From assembly GCF_964204865.1 (NCBI RefSeq), contig NC_135258.1:6625001-6689000 (forward strand): a stretch of 64,000 bases of DNA. The letters are read 5' to 3'. The notes under the pieces are model-generated. The model had not been told where the DNA came from and searched no databases. It worked only from the letters and a program-made list of their open reading frames with translations. Made by a program: the position numbers and the translations under genes. The DNA is from Styela clava (lineage: Eukaryota > Chordata > Ascidiacea > Stolidobranchia > Styelidae). Of the stretch, positions 23,801 to 38,000 are shown piece after piece. Numbering within the stretch: the first letter of the stretch is position 1; every line of letters begins with the position of its first letter.

Positions 23801-26800
23801 AAATTCACATTCATGTTTTGAAGTACATATGCATGCTAACAAATATTTTCAAAAAGCAACATTAGAAAGAACAAGCTGAGAACTGAAATTAGTGATTCGC
23901 ATTCATGAAGTGTTCTAATCTTGGCTTTACTAGTGTCCCATTTAGAAAAGCGTGATGCAACAAAAGGGTCACATTAAATGTCATTTTAATTTTTCTTTTC
24001 TAGTAAAACGACTAAGTTGAGTTCACGAGTTGGCGCACTATTCGCGCGCTGCTTCAAATTTAACTTCTGATCTGCGTAACAAAATGTGATTCATCGGCCA
24101 TGCGTTCGGTTTTTTTGACCTTATAAAAATATGTGCGGCCCGCCAATGACTTGCAACCCTTTATTTTGGCCAGCAAAATGCTTCGCCGATCAACACACAA
24201 ATCTGTAAAATAGATTTATTAAAACCTTTATGTATATGACGAGGCATAATAAAAAAAACGTGGGTATAAAAAAACGATTTTCCCAAATACATCTTACCGA
24301 TTTATTCTCCATAGCGGGTAAAGCCAAAACTGCCATACAAGTCAGCAATACCTCAGAAGAAAATTCATCATCTTTAAATGTCTCTATAGTTTTTATCAGT
24401 TCAGTAGCAACCTGTATCAAAAGATTTTTTAACTACTATATACTACTATAAAATTAGCTGCTGCTGCAGAACAAGCAATGTTGTTCGTTATCATTTCAAC
24501 AATCATATCATTTTAACCAACCATATTTAACATTATATAAAAAAGAGGGTTATTTTCTTGAAAATGAATGGGGGTGTTTACGAGAGCGCACAAATGCGAT
24601 AATAACTTGAAAACTGTGATCTTTAAGCTCCACATGTTCCCTTGAAACGCGCAATCAATGATCCTTAGACGTCAATTAATCAGCATGTGAGAGAATGAAG
24701 TACGACGTCATGGTTCACTTACATTAAGGTATGTTTATTAGATTGGCGACCTTGCTTTGTAAAAAAAAAAAAAAGTACAGTTGGGCTCAATCTCCAAACA
24801 CCTAAGTATAAATACCTCAGAAAGCAAATGTACTGTCACTCCTTCACCTCCAACTGAAATCGAATTCATCACAAACTTCGTGGCGGTAATTTGAATTGAG
24901 CGACTTGTGTCGCTTGGTATTCTGTAGTATTGAATGCAACTGAGCGCTGCCTAAAACATATGATTAAAATATGAAATTATTAAATCTAATTGTATTGAAG
25001 TAAATTTTGCAACATCAATGCAAATGTAGTTCCTTAATCCCTACCTTTTTTTCGAACGCCCTACTTTTTTAAAAACTGTAATATAAAATCTTGCGACCCG
25101 AGAATATGCGCAAATACTGGACAACATGTAGTGCTTTGATGGCCGCAAAATTAATTTAATAATACAAAAAATTCATTTTCACATAATATTTAATTCTACC
25201 AGATATTACTCCAAAGCGAGAAAGCTGGTCTTGTTTACCCACGGCGTGTTTTCGAAATCCTGCACGGCGTGGCTTTACTTTCAGCAAAATATTGGCTGCC
25301 ATATTTTTACCAGACGACACTCTCCACAAATATAATTCCTTCTGAGCAACAATCTCGTACCGAATACAGAATAAACTATTCAAAAACCCACAGCTTTTAG
25401 GTTTTTGCTTTGAAAACAAACGATCCAGGAGAATTTCCAGTCGACGCATAGGTTAGACAACATTTTACTAAGACTCTTAGAGCATAAGGCGACCTGGCGA
25501 CGAATTACCATAATTACCTCATGGAGTAGCTATTCACAGCCCATTCATTCAATTACCGATCTAAGCAAGGCGAGCTTGTTTTTTCAGATCAAATCGTAAT
25601 AAAGTTTAAAACGTGATCGAATTCTTTGAAAAATATTCCAAACCTCAATTTCTTCCGACTTGAACATTTCTACCCTCAATATTTTTTCAGTAAGTTTCGA
25701 CAAATACTCTTTTGCTTTGTCGGAGTCACGAAATTTTTCTTTGAGCAGATTCGAAAGATTTGCATCAGTTACCTAAATATAAAAGCATCACCTTACATCC
25801 TAAATAAAAAAAATCTAGATTTTTATATTGTAGAAATTGTCGTTTAGTAGTTGAGTATTTATTTGAAAAATCAAATGTTAATTATCGAATCATATAGGTT
25901 AGACTAAAGATAGTCAAATTTTAGTAAGATAGTAAAAACTTTACCAAACAACACCTTAACAGTATCTGTTTCTGAGAGTCCTCGACCGAGTTAGTTTTCT
26001 TTAGATCTTGATTAATTTTTCATTTTACAGATCGTTTTATTTTGCGAAACGTTCAGTGTCATATTTGTAAAGAAAATAAAAGGGTCAATACTCTTACATT
26101 ATCATTTCTGGGTGACGACCCTCTAGTGTCCAGTAGCTGAATAAGAACGAGACTTCTGGAAAGTTCATCAACAGGTATAGAGAATTGTTTACGACAACTT
26201 GGACACTGTATTCTGAAAATAAAGTGTTAATATCGGCGAGTTCTACAAATATTCCCCAGTCAGACTGTTGATATCGATATGTTAAAGGTAGTGACGTAAA
26301 CGAGAGTAAACTTTTTGAGAATAAACGAAGAAAAGCAAAATTAGAATTTAATGCTTGGTGCAAACGATTAATAATTTAAGTTTTTATAGAAAAAAATCAT
26401 AATGAACGACGTAAAACTTGATATTTATCTAACGGTTACATGGTGAAATGTTCTTTTGAAATTACCATAAAAGTACACGCAAGAAGTGCATAATCTAAAT
26501 TAAATATAACTTGCGTCGAAGATACAAAATAAGAAAAATCTTTTGCAATAAAATGTACATTAATTTGGGATCTGAAAAAGACACTTTGAAGGTTAATGCG
26601 CTTTGTATTTACACGCAAAATACAATCAGACAATTAGAATTAAAAAAAAATTAAATTAATTAGTAGTTTTAATTAGTGACATCTTTTAGCACGAGATATA
26701 AATATGTATATTGATAACGTTTGATATATCAAACGAAAAAGGCCCATTATCACAATCGATATAATAAACAAAATTACCTTCCCGCTCTGAAAATATTTTT

Positions 26801-26935
26801 CAAACAGTCTACGCAAAATGAATGCTGGCACGGCAGCATTTTAGGTGTCCGGGGTCCGGATTCTTCATATGACTCCATGCACACCGCACATTGAAGTAAA
26901 TTTTCAACAACGCCATCGCCACTATTCGATGCCAT
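20888..26935 (-). CDS. Gene C: RING finger plus ZYG11-like armadillo protein (504 aa)
   Basis: Twelve exons on the minus strand: 26935-26778, 26212-26098, 25772-25644, 24950-24816, 24411-24298, 23140-22982, 22562-22401, 22132-22091, 21855-21754, 21609-21499, 21329-21170, 21015-20888. Phases join and there is no internal stop. RING residues are as in gene B (LPCQHSFCVDCL; CPSC). The armadillo part keeps FYPLLQRYDAPPLQLFAVW and ends in TLNFIH. Exon 2 is six bases shorter than in B. Pocket-region motifs are LTAETPSTC (exon 7) and SNLTDVPEICYHFL (exon 9), both of the B type. Exon 1 (CLKNIFRAGR) and exon 3 (MF near the end) instead resemble gene E. Intron 5 holds an 800-bp hAT derivative. Inferred role as for B: a single-chain E3 ligase with a ZYG11-type substrate domain. 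Confidence 0.87.
23386..24189 (+). mobile_element. Deleted ZBED/GTF2IRD2-type hAT copy 2, in intron 5 of gene C
   Basis: It begins CAGGGGCCGACCTACGGCCC and carries the start of a BED-type transposase (MATKRRGVDAECRGF, plus strand near 23598), followed by a short frame with ...YPNLTNRAKKF that fits the end of a BED finger. The core of the transposase is gone. The right end is degraded (GCTTCGCCGAT). The paralogous introns of B, D and E have no such insert. Confidence 0.7.
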
Positions 26936-28767
26936 TACCTGGCGTGGTTATTTTCAATGAAATATTGTGAAGTCAATTAACGTTAGTCACGTTAGATAAT
27001 TCAGATTTACGCTGAATCGAAAAAATAAAAAAGGCAATATATATCAAGAAAAACACCTTGGGATCTTTTGTAGAAAGCTCCCGCCAGTAATGCAAAACTG
27101 TGAGATTTTGGGAAAACACCCCGGCCATGTTTTAAAATAAATAACTAGTATTAATTATTAAGTAAGTATCTGGCTAGGAATTATTTAAAAAGTTGAATTT
27201 GCGCAATCTGTATTCCCTACCCTAACTTAATATTAAAGTTGGTAGCGGGGTTGTTTTATGACGGGGGATTTCTGCACGAGATCCAACATCATGTTATTAT
27301 ATACACAGGGGTGGGCCAGGTTTTATGGTCAAAAATTTTGCCCACCTAGACTGGCGGGCTATGTAAGTGTGACGTATAACGTTTCATTTTATGAACGATA
27401 TTTACATCAAAATCTGGTTTTAGTTCGGTTTTGGCAGCATCAGGCGGGCCAGATTGAATAACCAAACGGGCTGGATTTGGCCTGCGAGCCGTAGTTTTCC
27501 TATGTCAGCTTTAGTGTATAGTTAGTTTTTCTGATTGGAGTGGGGTAGACTAGGTTTGTTTTGCAACTTTTGAAAATTTTTCTTATATTGGACTGTTTGT
27601 TATGGCAAAAATGTCAGTTGTAAATACGTTGATCGATTTTAATGTTTGTACTAAAATAGTTGGATTAATAACGAACAGTAAGGTTTGAATTGGTTCTGAA
27701 ATATATATAATTAGAATTTTCTATGCCTCGCTGACAAATTGTCTTGTTACACATGGCTGCTTCAATATTTAGGCATTGTTATATTCTACTTGCTACGTGC
27801 CATTTTAAAAACAAAGCCAATTACGGCGCAAAGTGATCTATACCTGCTATTAAGTTTTTTACGCCTGTCACACACCATTACATGATTATCTATTCCTATA
27901 TCCGAACTGAGCTGGAAATATGAAAAACATATTCTAATCCAAAGAGTGGCTGACGAATGCCAATGACAAATTTCTTTCAGTTATTTCATATTTAAATCCT
28001 GGCCATTCGACATTAGTTGGCCTTATTTCTGATATGCCTGTGTTTTTTTCAGCTGCAGGTTGAACTTAATAAGCCGTAAGTCCAACTTTATTCAAAATCA
28101 TATGAAGTTACAACCTTACATATAGCGTTATATTGTATATTTATCCATAGAATGAGAAAGTAACTATATACGCCTCGTCCCGGAATACTGCTTCGGTGAA
28201 TAATGGCCTGTGTAGGAAATTTCATCGCAGAGTTTAAATGAGTAAATAAACGCTCAATACCAATTTAGTCAGCATACTTCATTTTACCGATCAAAAGTTA
28301 CAAATATTATTTTACTTCTATTTCATAAGTTTTCCTAAGATTCTGAAGTTGATTCGGATGCGACATTCTGTCAATATTATTGATATAATATATTTCATTA
28401 TCTGGTTTGCGAACGCTGACACCAAAAATCTAAAATTCAATTTAAGTTTCCTGTAATGTCTAACTTGGCTAATTGCACTTTATATGCAATATTACCTGGA
28501 TTTTATACTTTTATTGAGAACTCAGAAGGTAAATGCGCAAAACAAGTGAGCAAAGGCACGACAAAACGTATTACAACACATAATGTATATTACACAGAAG
28601 AATAGGTTGCGTCATACAATTTTAGTTGAGGACATATCGCATTACAATACTCTCCCAATTTCTACATTGCCACACAATCGGGCTCATAGTTTATGATGCA
28701 AAGAACAATACTTCGAGATAAAACATCATAACGTAAGGCTAGTGTAACACTCAGTGATTGTTGTATG
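26936..28767. repeat. Upstream region of gene C, shared with gene E
   Basis: Matches the region upstream of E (51264-54800), for example CGGAATACTGCTTCGGT and CACGACAAAACGTATTACAA. The C copy preserves the empty site of the MITE present upstream of E (near 28560-28580). A ragged hAT-like block (CAGGGGTGGGCCAGGTTTTA near 27304 to GGCCTGCGAGCCGTAGTTTT near 27500) is inserted here. Confidence 0.65.
27304..27500. mobile_element. hAT-like fragment upstream of gene C
   Basis: It starts CAGGGGTGGGCCAGG and ends CCTGCGAGCCGTAGTTTTCC, the usual look of a hAT terminus pair whose last bases are lost. It is absent from the equivalent region of E. No target duplication was found. Confidence 0.5.
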
Positions 28768-28943
28768 CAGTGGTGGGATTCAAATTTTTTGTCAGCCGGT
28801 TCCATCACAAAAGTCATATTTTTCAGCCGGTTCTGTTAAAAAATTCTTGTTTTTTTCAGTAATGCTAACCGGTTCGCTGATCTCCTAAACTTTCGTTAGA
28901 CGGTTCTATAGAACCGGTGCGAACCGACTGAATCCCACTACTG
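28768..28943. mobile_element. hAT-type MITE, CAGTGGTGGGATTC family, copy 1
   Basis: A 176-bp element CAGTGGTGGGATTCAAA...GAATCCCACTACTG, flanked by perfect 8-bp repeats gttgtatg (28760-28767 and 28944-28951). The empty site is present upstream of gene E at 54773-54780. Copies of GCCGGTTC and its inverse lie inside each end. Confidence 0.93.
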
Positions 28944-28951
28944 GTTGTATG

Positions 28952-31004
28952 TCATATTTATTAAGTATTCAATTTCCCAGTTCCCCATGGATTTCTCGAG
29001 CTAAATATTTAACAATTCTTATGCTATTGAAAAAATGATTACACTATTCATCGCCATCCATCATCTAGTCTTTAGATATAAATTCTACAATATACTCAAC
29101 TCCAAAATATGTCTAAATATGCCTCTGTGGTACGTCCCGGTAAATTTACTCCTTTCGGTAACCTTAATATTTATTTTCATGGGAAACAAATTTCAAATAC
29201 TGAAAATGGTGATTTTGCATGGAATATTACTCGGAATTAACACGTGCTAATCGAATATTGGAATAGAGTGTTAGAGTTTTGAAATATATAAGTTCTGAAT
29301 GCATTTATTTTCATTTGCAGATTGCGATAAAAATACGATTCAAAATATTCAGCATTTGCCTCTATACTGCAAGTCCGGTACGAAAAGGAACTAGACTACT
29401 AAAGTATATATAACTTTCAGTTGGGATTACACGAGACTTTACTCGACGGTTACCAACTCAAGCTAGTTTAAGCCAGACTATATAGAACAGATACAGAACT
29501 ATTGCTGGCACTCAGAAGTGGTCCGTATCCTTACGTATTACACAACAGAACACACAAAATATAAAGTATACGGCACTATGTCATTTTGGAGCATAATAGA
29601 GAACACCATTGAACATCTTCACGAAGACTCAAATATGAATACAGATCAAGTGTTGACATTTACCAAATGCGATTCGGTAGCCTAATACAAACTTCACCTA
29701 AAGTGCGCCAATGTTATTTGCATTCGGTTGTTGACTGAAAACACAGCGCCCGGCACTATTTTCGCTGTGGAAGTCGTAGGGCGCTATGTAAACACATTCA
29801 TTTTACAATATATGCATATGCAGCCAACAAAATACACAAATGAAGCGCACTATGAAATCAGCAAGCAAGTAATATGTATACGAACGCAAATCGAATTATA
29901 TTCATATACAACCAAGTGTAATTTATCAGATATATCCATTTGAAATACTTTAACTTGTTTTGAAGTCAAGCTGTGTTTCACATATCATATATCATTAGAA
30001 AGTATGAATTTAAACTCGTCCAGCATTTTTTCATTTCACCAATCGTTAACAATAAGAAAATGTCACCTCTGAGTGGCCTTTCTAAAGCAAGTTTTCATAT
30101 AATTCAGAGTAATTGTTTATCGTACACTTGGCAAGGTTGTGGCAAACTTTCGTTGGGTACAGGATAAGTAGATATGCCATCATGCCAGAAATTACAGATA
30201 TTTTTAATGTAAAAATATATATATTATAAATAATACCACCTGAAAAAATTATATGTTCTATGAATAATAGCATTTTGAATCCGAATAAACTTACAAAATT
30301 TAATCTTTTAGCGAGATTGGGCAAATTTTACTAAAATGACTTATATTTAGTAAATAATTAGTTTCAACATAGTAAGACGGATGCGCTAGTTTAATGGAAG
30401 TTAGAGTATATGAAAAGCGATATGGTAGAAAATTCCTTCCCGTGTCTTTTATGCGTTTATTGTCTCATTTTTTGCTCTGCATATTTTACTTTGCATCGTT
30501 TTGTTTGTCCACAAAATATCTGAAATATGTGATTAACCGATTGTATTCTTCAGCAGTATTAAATGTTCTAACTTTACATTTGGTAATTTGAGTGATGTTT
30601 AGATTTGAAGAGGAGTGCTGTAGTAATTAAAGATCAGGTAAATACTCGAAAGCAACTGGAGAGGTTTTGAATCAGAAGTCATTCTCAGATATTACTATCT
30701 GGCCGATGTAAGCCATAGTCAAATCAGTCAATCTTTCGAGCCATATGCAAAGGTAGAAAAGGAAATGTTGAATCTTGGATTTTTATTGTGTGTTATGATG
30801 GCAAATGTATGCGTCTAATACTAAATCGTTTTAGAAAGCTCTGAATTAGATTTAATTTAGTCGAGCGACCTTGCAGCAATATCCCATGATCTTTGAAATC
30901 GTTCACAATTTTGATATCACACAGGTACAAAAAATAATGATAATGAAACACCAATCGTTAGAAATTAATTTTCCCCATGATTAAATAAACAAAGTGCATT
31001 GTAA
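28952..31004. other. No gene recognised
   Basis: About 2 kb between unit C and the 3' flank of unit D. It contains only unremarkable open frames (29035-29250, 29728-29943, 30394-30591) without family motifs or paralogous copies in the other units. Confidence 0.4.
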
Positions 31005-31104
31005 ATTGCTCTAGTCAGTAGACTCATATGTTTATTAGACTAACATTTTACAAGGACGTGTAACCAAAATTACTCCCCAACAAGATTAACTTCCTACAAC
31101 GCTT

Positions 31105-31340
31105 GGTACTCCCAAAGTACGTGAACCAGAATGGCGGACATCGGAACGTAGGATGTGTACTAAGTTGGGGTTAGGCCATAATTTTATTCCAATTTTCCGT
31201 ATTTTAGTTCTATTACGAGTTCAGAAACTAGCTGAGTGACTCCCGCAGTATTGGTACGTGAAATTATGCCCTAACCCTAACCTGGTGCTCATGGTACGTT
31301 CCGGTGTCCGCCATATTGGTTCACATACATCGGAGGTACC
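31105..31340. mobile_element. R3 MITE in the 3' flank of unit D
   Basis: Starts GGTACTCCCAAAGTACGTG and ends ATACATCGGAGGTACC. It is flanked by caacgctt (31097-31104) and cgacgctt (31341-31348), an 8-bp duplication with two differences. Units B (near 9590) and E (near 43035) show the empty site CTACAACGATTAACGAG or similar. Confidence 0.8.
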
Positions 31341-31768
31341 CGACGCTTCACGAGACGCAACAGTTTTCAATCAGTTAGTTGTTGTTTACATCAGTCAGCA
31401 TAATCAGGCAATTGCCGGTATGGAATGACAACTAACTTAGGCTACATCTTGAATTATCTAAAACGAGGTAAATTCTCACAAGTCATGTTAGGAAAATTCC
31501 ACATGAATTGAACATAATTTTTTTTCAGATATATTCCATCATAAGAATTAAATTTTGAATCATATGAACTCTCGTTCTCTTTGCTACACTAGACGCTTGC
31601 AATCTAACCGAAACTTAGCAACTCCAAGTATACCAGATAATTTATGACACATAACATAACATGATATTATAAAGATAAATTAGATAGATATATTGCACAT
31701 AATTGTATAATCGGGTATGCGTAGAAAATAACTTAGAGAAAGTTTTGTTTCAAACTATTATTTTCAAC

Positions 31769-32025
31769 TAGTGCATCAGTGTTATTCAACCAGGCTTCCG
31801 TCAGTATAATTCAGGGGTTCCGCAAGTTTACATTTAAATCAAAGAGAGTATATTATTATATGTATATTGTATACGTTTAATCAGATACCTATTATGTTTG
31901 CCACTTTTATTAAAATTGCTACGCTTTATTAATCATTTTTGCTAGTATTAGGTTTATTTATATATAGCTATAGTTTTACGTTTTCATTGAGATTGCGTTT
32001 CATCAAAAATGTTAAAAACCAATGC
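31769..32025. mobile_element. hAT-like MITE in 3' flank of D
   Basis: Orthologous to the elements at 10100-10392 and 43402-43674. Left end CAGTGTTATTCAACC, right end TTAAAAACCAATG. More decayed than the B copy. Confidence 0.5.
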
Positions 32026-32098
32026 TGTAAATCATGGCATTAATTAACAGCCGTTTAAAAGCTAAAAAAGTAGTTCTTTTTTATGTTTGCTCTTTGAA

Positions 32099-35000
32099 TT
32101 ATTTTCCAAATAAGTGAATTAACTTTATAGTGAGTTCCGCAAACTTTTTGACATTTTTATCCACGTAGAGATTTTGATTCAGTTCAAGAAGATAGTCGAT
32201 ACCTTGCTCTTTGATCAGCATTTCTTGATATGTGTCAGCTGAAAAATTGTTATTTCATAAAATATAAATAAAATAGTTGTGGAAACGCAAATATTTTGAT
32301 AAATATTGATAATGTAAATACTGTACAAAATACAATAAAGCAACGAATCAAATAAAAATCACGAAATAATGAAAAAACCCCACACTTACATGAAAACGAA
32401 CAAAACTCCCATATGGTCCAAACAGCAAATAATTGGAGTGGAGGCGCATCGTATCTTTGAAGAAGTGGATAGAAAGGCTTAAATGATCTGTAACTGACAT
32501 AGAAACATATAACTGATGGCCTTTGACTCCATTCCATCACGCAATTATACTGCAGAAACAGAATTATCGTAGTATTTTATCTTTTGTAATATTCAAATTT
32601 TGAGACGACATTAACAATAAAATTTTGATAACATAACTCATGTCGAATACAGGCAAAACAATAATAAATTACTCAATATTGGCTTCATTTGCAAATTAAT
32701 TATTGATATAATTTACCATATTTGTCAGTGCCCTATTTCTTAGGTTAGGCGACTTCGTGAGTCTTTCCCATTCTTTAAAGTCAATTGTTAGCAAATGCGA
32801 GATGACTGCAGCGGCACAGTAGCTGATCTGTCAAATATAAAATAGCTTTGCTGGGGTAACAATTTTAGTTCAGGAATATAAGCGGGAACAGATAACTATT
32901 TTGAGCAAGTTGTATTTTAGATATAAATGTGATGTGACAATATGATTTGAATGTTATAAGCAATAATTCACTCTCATGCATTTTTAGATATAAAAGTGAT
33001 GTGACAATATAATTTGAATGTTATAAGGCCCAGGGTTGGGCAACCCCTGGCACGCGTGCCAAACTTGGCACGCGAGCCCATTTATTCGGCACGCGAGCGA
33101 GGCAAACGAGATCATTCACCTTCAGATAAAAAGTTTCAAGACCCTTCAATTATCTGATGAAATTAGGTGTACGTTTATTCATTATCGTTTGTTAACAATC
33201 CGTTATTTATTTAAACTATTTTTGTACTATCATGACATATGATTACCAAAAATACATTATGAAGTAACAAATGAGTAGGCTCTCCAGAAATTTGGTCGGA
33301 AAGAGCGCAGCATTCATTTGGCTACTATCTTACATAATATAGTCAGACTGTGCCACCCTTTTCTTCACTTCTGTTTGATTTATGAAGTTGTACAGATCTA
33401 TTTGGTTAGTATTACTTGCTAACTTACAGTTATAACACTTGATTTCGAAAGAAATATAAGCGATTAGGGAAGAGAATGCAAGAGAGAAGTGCAGAAAACG
33501 GACTATTTCGTGATTGGGATGACATTCCCGAAAAATTTCATGTATTGAAAACTTTACAACTGCATTACTCTCCATGTTTTCATCTACATTATGCTTGTGA
33601 ATCTCTGTTTTCAGTTATGTACTCAATTAAGTCTCCTAACAGGAGTAGCCCGAAAGTAGTTCAGGTATTTTCTTTAAAGTTACAAAACATAAACCCAATG
33701 TAAAATCTCTATCAGCGGTAATGCAGCAGCGGAAGTCTGACTGGTATAGAATAAGAAAAGTAATCAAATCTAATTGTTGGAATGATATTTTTCTAAATAG
33801 TGAAGCTATCTGTACATGTTTATAAGGTTTATTTATGTGTATTTTTGCTTTGAAATTAGCAAATAGTTGTTTTAATTTTTGTCGGCACGCGAAAGAATTT
33901 TGTCGTTAAATTTACCCGATTTTGGCACGCGAGCCGAAAAAGGTTGCCCACCCCCGTATAAGCAATAATTTACTCACATGTATTTCATCTGAATTCATAA
34001 ATTTTAGTAGACACTCCACTGCATCGGAGTTGCCGTTCAAGAAGTGGTAGCAAATTTCTGGTACCTCCGTCAAATTGTTCTAAGTTAAATGCACTGCATA
34101 GCTTTTATCATGGTAATTATCTTGTTTTAGATATTACATAAAATGTACGATATACAACTAAGCAAACAATGGTATATTCCAAATATTACTCTATCAAATT
34201 AAATGAAAATCTCAACGTAAAGGTCCGCCAGGGCAGATTATATTTACACATTATATATGGTCGAGATCAGTGGTGGGATTCAGCCGGTTCGCACCGGTTC
34301 TATAGAACCAACTCACGGAATTTAATGGGATCAGCGAACCGGTTAGCATTAATCAGTTTATTTGCTAAAATAATATGATTTTTTTAAACAGAACCGGCTG
34401 AAAAATATGACTTTTTTGTTGGAAACCGGCTGACAAAAAATTTGAATCCCACCATTGGTCGAGATAATGATAGTTGAAGAATAAAATAATATTTAATGCA
34501 TTACCAAATTCATGAGAACACCTTTATTTGATCTGGGATCGTTATCCTGTCAAAACGAGACAAGCAGTTATTAAAGTACAACAATCGAATTATACAAATA
34601 TAAGTCTAGGATCAAATGAAATATACATACATTATACACATCAACGCTCGAACTAACTATATTTCAGCTGTTAAAGCAGTCTAACGAATCTGAAAAGGAG
34701 CAGTTGTATCGGTTCTGTTACTCAAAATCAAAATCAAAAAATTCTGAAAATATTCAATAAATGAATGGATGTTGGTAATTCATCAAAATAAAATATTTTG
34801 AGTATGTGTTGCAGTTTAAAATATATAATTGAAGAAACCATGCTGTTTTTGTATGTATTTACAAGTATGTGTTTTTTTTTATAATTTGACTCAGTTTTCA
34901 AAAATAGCTGAACCTCGTTGGTACAGCATGACCAACATATTATGGCCGAACGAGTTGATCTATTTTCAGTATAAACATTTTAATTTTTCACTCTCCGCTT

Positions 35001-38000
35001 CCAGTTGTCGTGGCACCCAATACTATTTTAAGACCTACCTCGAGCAGTTCAGCGAAAATTCTTAGCCCCCCTGCATTAACAATATTGGTGCATGTTGAGG
35101 GAGTTTCATCTGTTAGGCTCGTCAACAGTGCCAGCAGATTATAAAACGTTGCGTCTCGTGAACTGGTGTTCGTTTTCTTCCTCAAAATTGATAACAGATT
35201 CTAGATAGAAGTAATTTATTCCAACAAAGTTCTACGTTGATGCAATCATTATATTCTAATGAAACGCACAAAATACAATCAGAGTATATTTTTATCTTTA
35301 TTATATTTTAGTCAGTTTCATAGTAATGAACATAGTCGGAATACTTAACGTTTTAGCAAACATTTAAACAAATTTTTAAAAAACCAATTTACCTCCACAT
35401 ATTTTCTGTTTCCGATAATAGCGTTATCTGATCGAGACAGTTTTCTTGGTATGTTAGTTAGAAATTCCACAAACTTTCTTTCTATTCCCGAATTTTGATT
35501 TGTAGTCAAAATTGTCATCAGCAGATGAGCTAAATCCAGGTTACTGAAGCTCTAAACACAAAAATAGCTGGAAAGCCCGTAATCACCGAATCACATTAAT
35601 CTGAACATTATTAGTTTGTGCGATAACACAGGGACCATCAAAATAAAATCGATTTTGACAGAATTGGTGTTCCAAAGATTAATTGATGTTACTAAATAAT
35701 AAAACAAAGGATATACACTTCAACTGTCACATATTTACGCGTATTTTTTATGTTTGAGACGCCTTTAAGTTTAGGTTGCAAGTTGCAACAAACGTTTCAA
35801 ATATTCTAGCGATCACTACACAAAACTGCAGAATAGATTAGAAAAATTGTGCTTGACACGGTACAATAAAAAAGAAAGCCATGGGACCAACGTGAATATA
35901 TTACATCTTACCGATTTATTCATCATAGCGGGTAAAGCCAAAACTGCCAGGCATAAGAGCAATACCTCGGAAGAGAGTTTATCGTCGTTGAAGACTCCCA
36001 TAGTTTTTATCAGCTCAGTAGCAACCTATCAAAAGTGAATTTTTAGGACTAAGATAAAATTAACTGCTGTTTCAGCAAACTTGGTATGCAAATGCCTACA
36101 TCAATGTATAATTAAGTACGTATATTTACTTCGGAAAGCAAATGTACTGTCACTGCTCCACCGCCAAATGAAATTGAATACATCACAAACTTCGTGGCTA
36201 TAATTTGAATTGAGCGACTTTTGTCGCTTGGTATTCTGTAGTATTGAATGCAATTGAGCACCGCCTAAAAATATACAATCAAATTATTAAGTTATTGTAT
36301 TAAAGTGTATTGGATTAAATCTTAGCCAGGGTGAAACAGTGCAACTGTGCAAGCTGGCAATACATTACTATAATCATCATATGAAGTAGGTATTCACATC
36401 CCATTCACCATTATCGATCTAAGCAGGGCTTGATTATGACGATGAGAGACGTCAGGTCAGGACTGCGTCCTTATTGGACACGTTAGTGGACATAGCGATC
36501 GTTTTGTTATTATTAGCATGTTGTTGTTGTTGCTCTTTGACGCAGAATTTCATCGTTATGAAAATGTCGCTTTTCTCTTTGATTATCAGTAGAGGTGCGC
36601 GTGACTAACTCCGAATCCTTTTGCGCTGGTAGATCCGTATGCGTGTAACGACTCGTCTGACCAAAATCAGACTTCCCCAGACAAGAAGTTTTACAGTTGT
36701 ATTTTATTCCTGCTACAGCATCCTTGCATTACATGCATACGTATCCACTAGCGCAAAGTCATTGAGAAAGAATTGGGAGTTAGTCTCGCGCAACTCTACT
36801 GATAGTTATATTAGCCTTTTCCCTTGATTTCTGTATCTGAATGGATCCTGCCAACTCCGGACTCAACAAATACCACAAGGAAATAATTTATAAGCAATAT
36901 TCAAAACCCAATAGGATCGGCCTGCTCATGAATGGCTAATCTGTGTCATAATTTGGGATTATGGCTAAATTAAATGTATTTTGGGGGGTCAATAGTATTT
37001 AATAGTGATCTGCATGTGAACAAAATCAATTTCAAAACTCAAAATGTTTGAGTTTAAATTATCCATGCTTGATCCGGGTGTTCTTAATTACGTTGACGTC
37101 ATCATATTTTTTTTATGTATAATTTTTATTTTGCAACAAGGTCAATTTTATTTGTATGAGTATTTCAAAGCTTAAAAATAAACAAAGAAGCTGTTGTTAG
37201 TTGAAAACGAAGTATTTTGAACGCGCGAGCAACGTTCTCCGGCTCATAATAAACAAACAAAGATACCAGACAGCACGCGATCAAATGCTCTTCGATAAAA
37301 CGAATATCACTTCACTTACAAATCCCAGTCTTGTTTTATTTTGAAGGTGACGTAAAGCTCTTCTAAAAGAGAACTCTTTCTCTCGCATATCAATCACGTG
37401 TCGACCACAGCGTTAAAAGTGAGAAACTTTTTCTCGAAATTTTTTGAAATTTCTCTCTTCTTACCGTACAATTTGCGCTACGTAATTTGGGCGCGTTTTA
37501 GTGGAAAGCGACGAAAATAAGATTTTTAGGGACACTGATGTTTTTGGCATTTTTGGTTGTTGAAATATTAAGAAAATTATAGAGGGGTGTCAAAATGACC
37601 CAGGGACACCCGAGATCATTAGGAAGAATTGCATATTCTCTTTGATTACTGGACCAATTGCCTTGAAACTTTTAGTGGTTAAAGATGGCTTTTTTTCCTA
37701 GAAGGCTATTACTTTTATTAACTTTAAATATTCCTATGGGCTCAATGGGATTCATTACTTTTGAGGTATGACGTCAATAAAATTTGCCACCACGTGGGGA
37801 TTCCGCGAACACATATCAACGCATCACGGTTACGTGATCAAGCCTGATGGTAAGTTACCGTACCGTACCACAGTGAATTTGAGAGCTACGTGTCCATATA
37901 TTTGAGCGCAGCTCTCTTGTTTTTGCAATGATTAGGTTATGTCAATTTACATTGCGCTGTGTTTCCTGGCCTTTATTTGAGCTGATCTACATTATTCTAA

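Noticed and set aside
25156-25449. 97-codon open frame in intron 3 of gene C
   Set aside because: The matching part of intron 3 in gene E (about 47690-47900) does not keep the frame, so it is intronic sequence.
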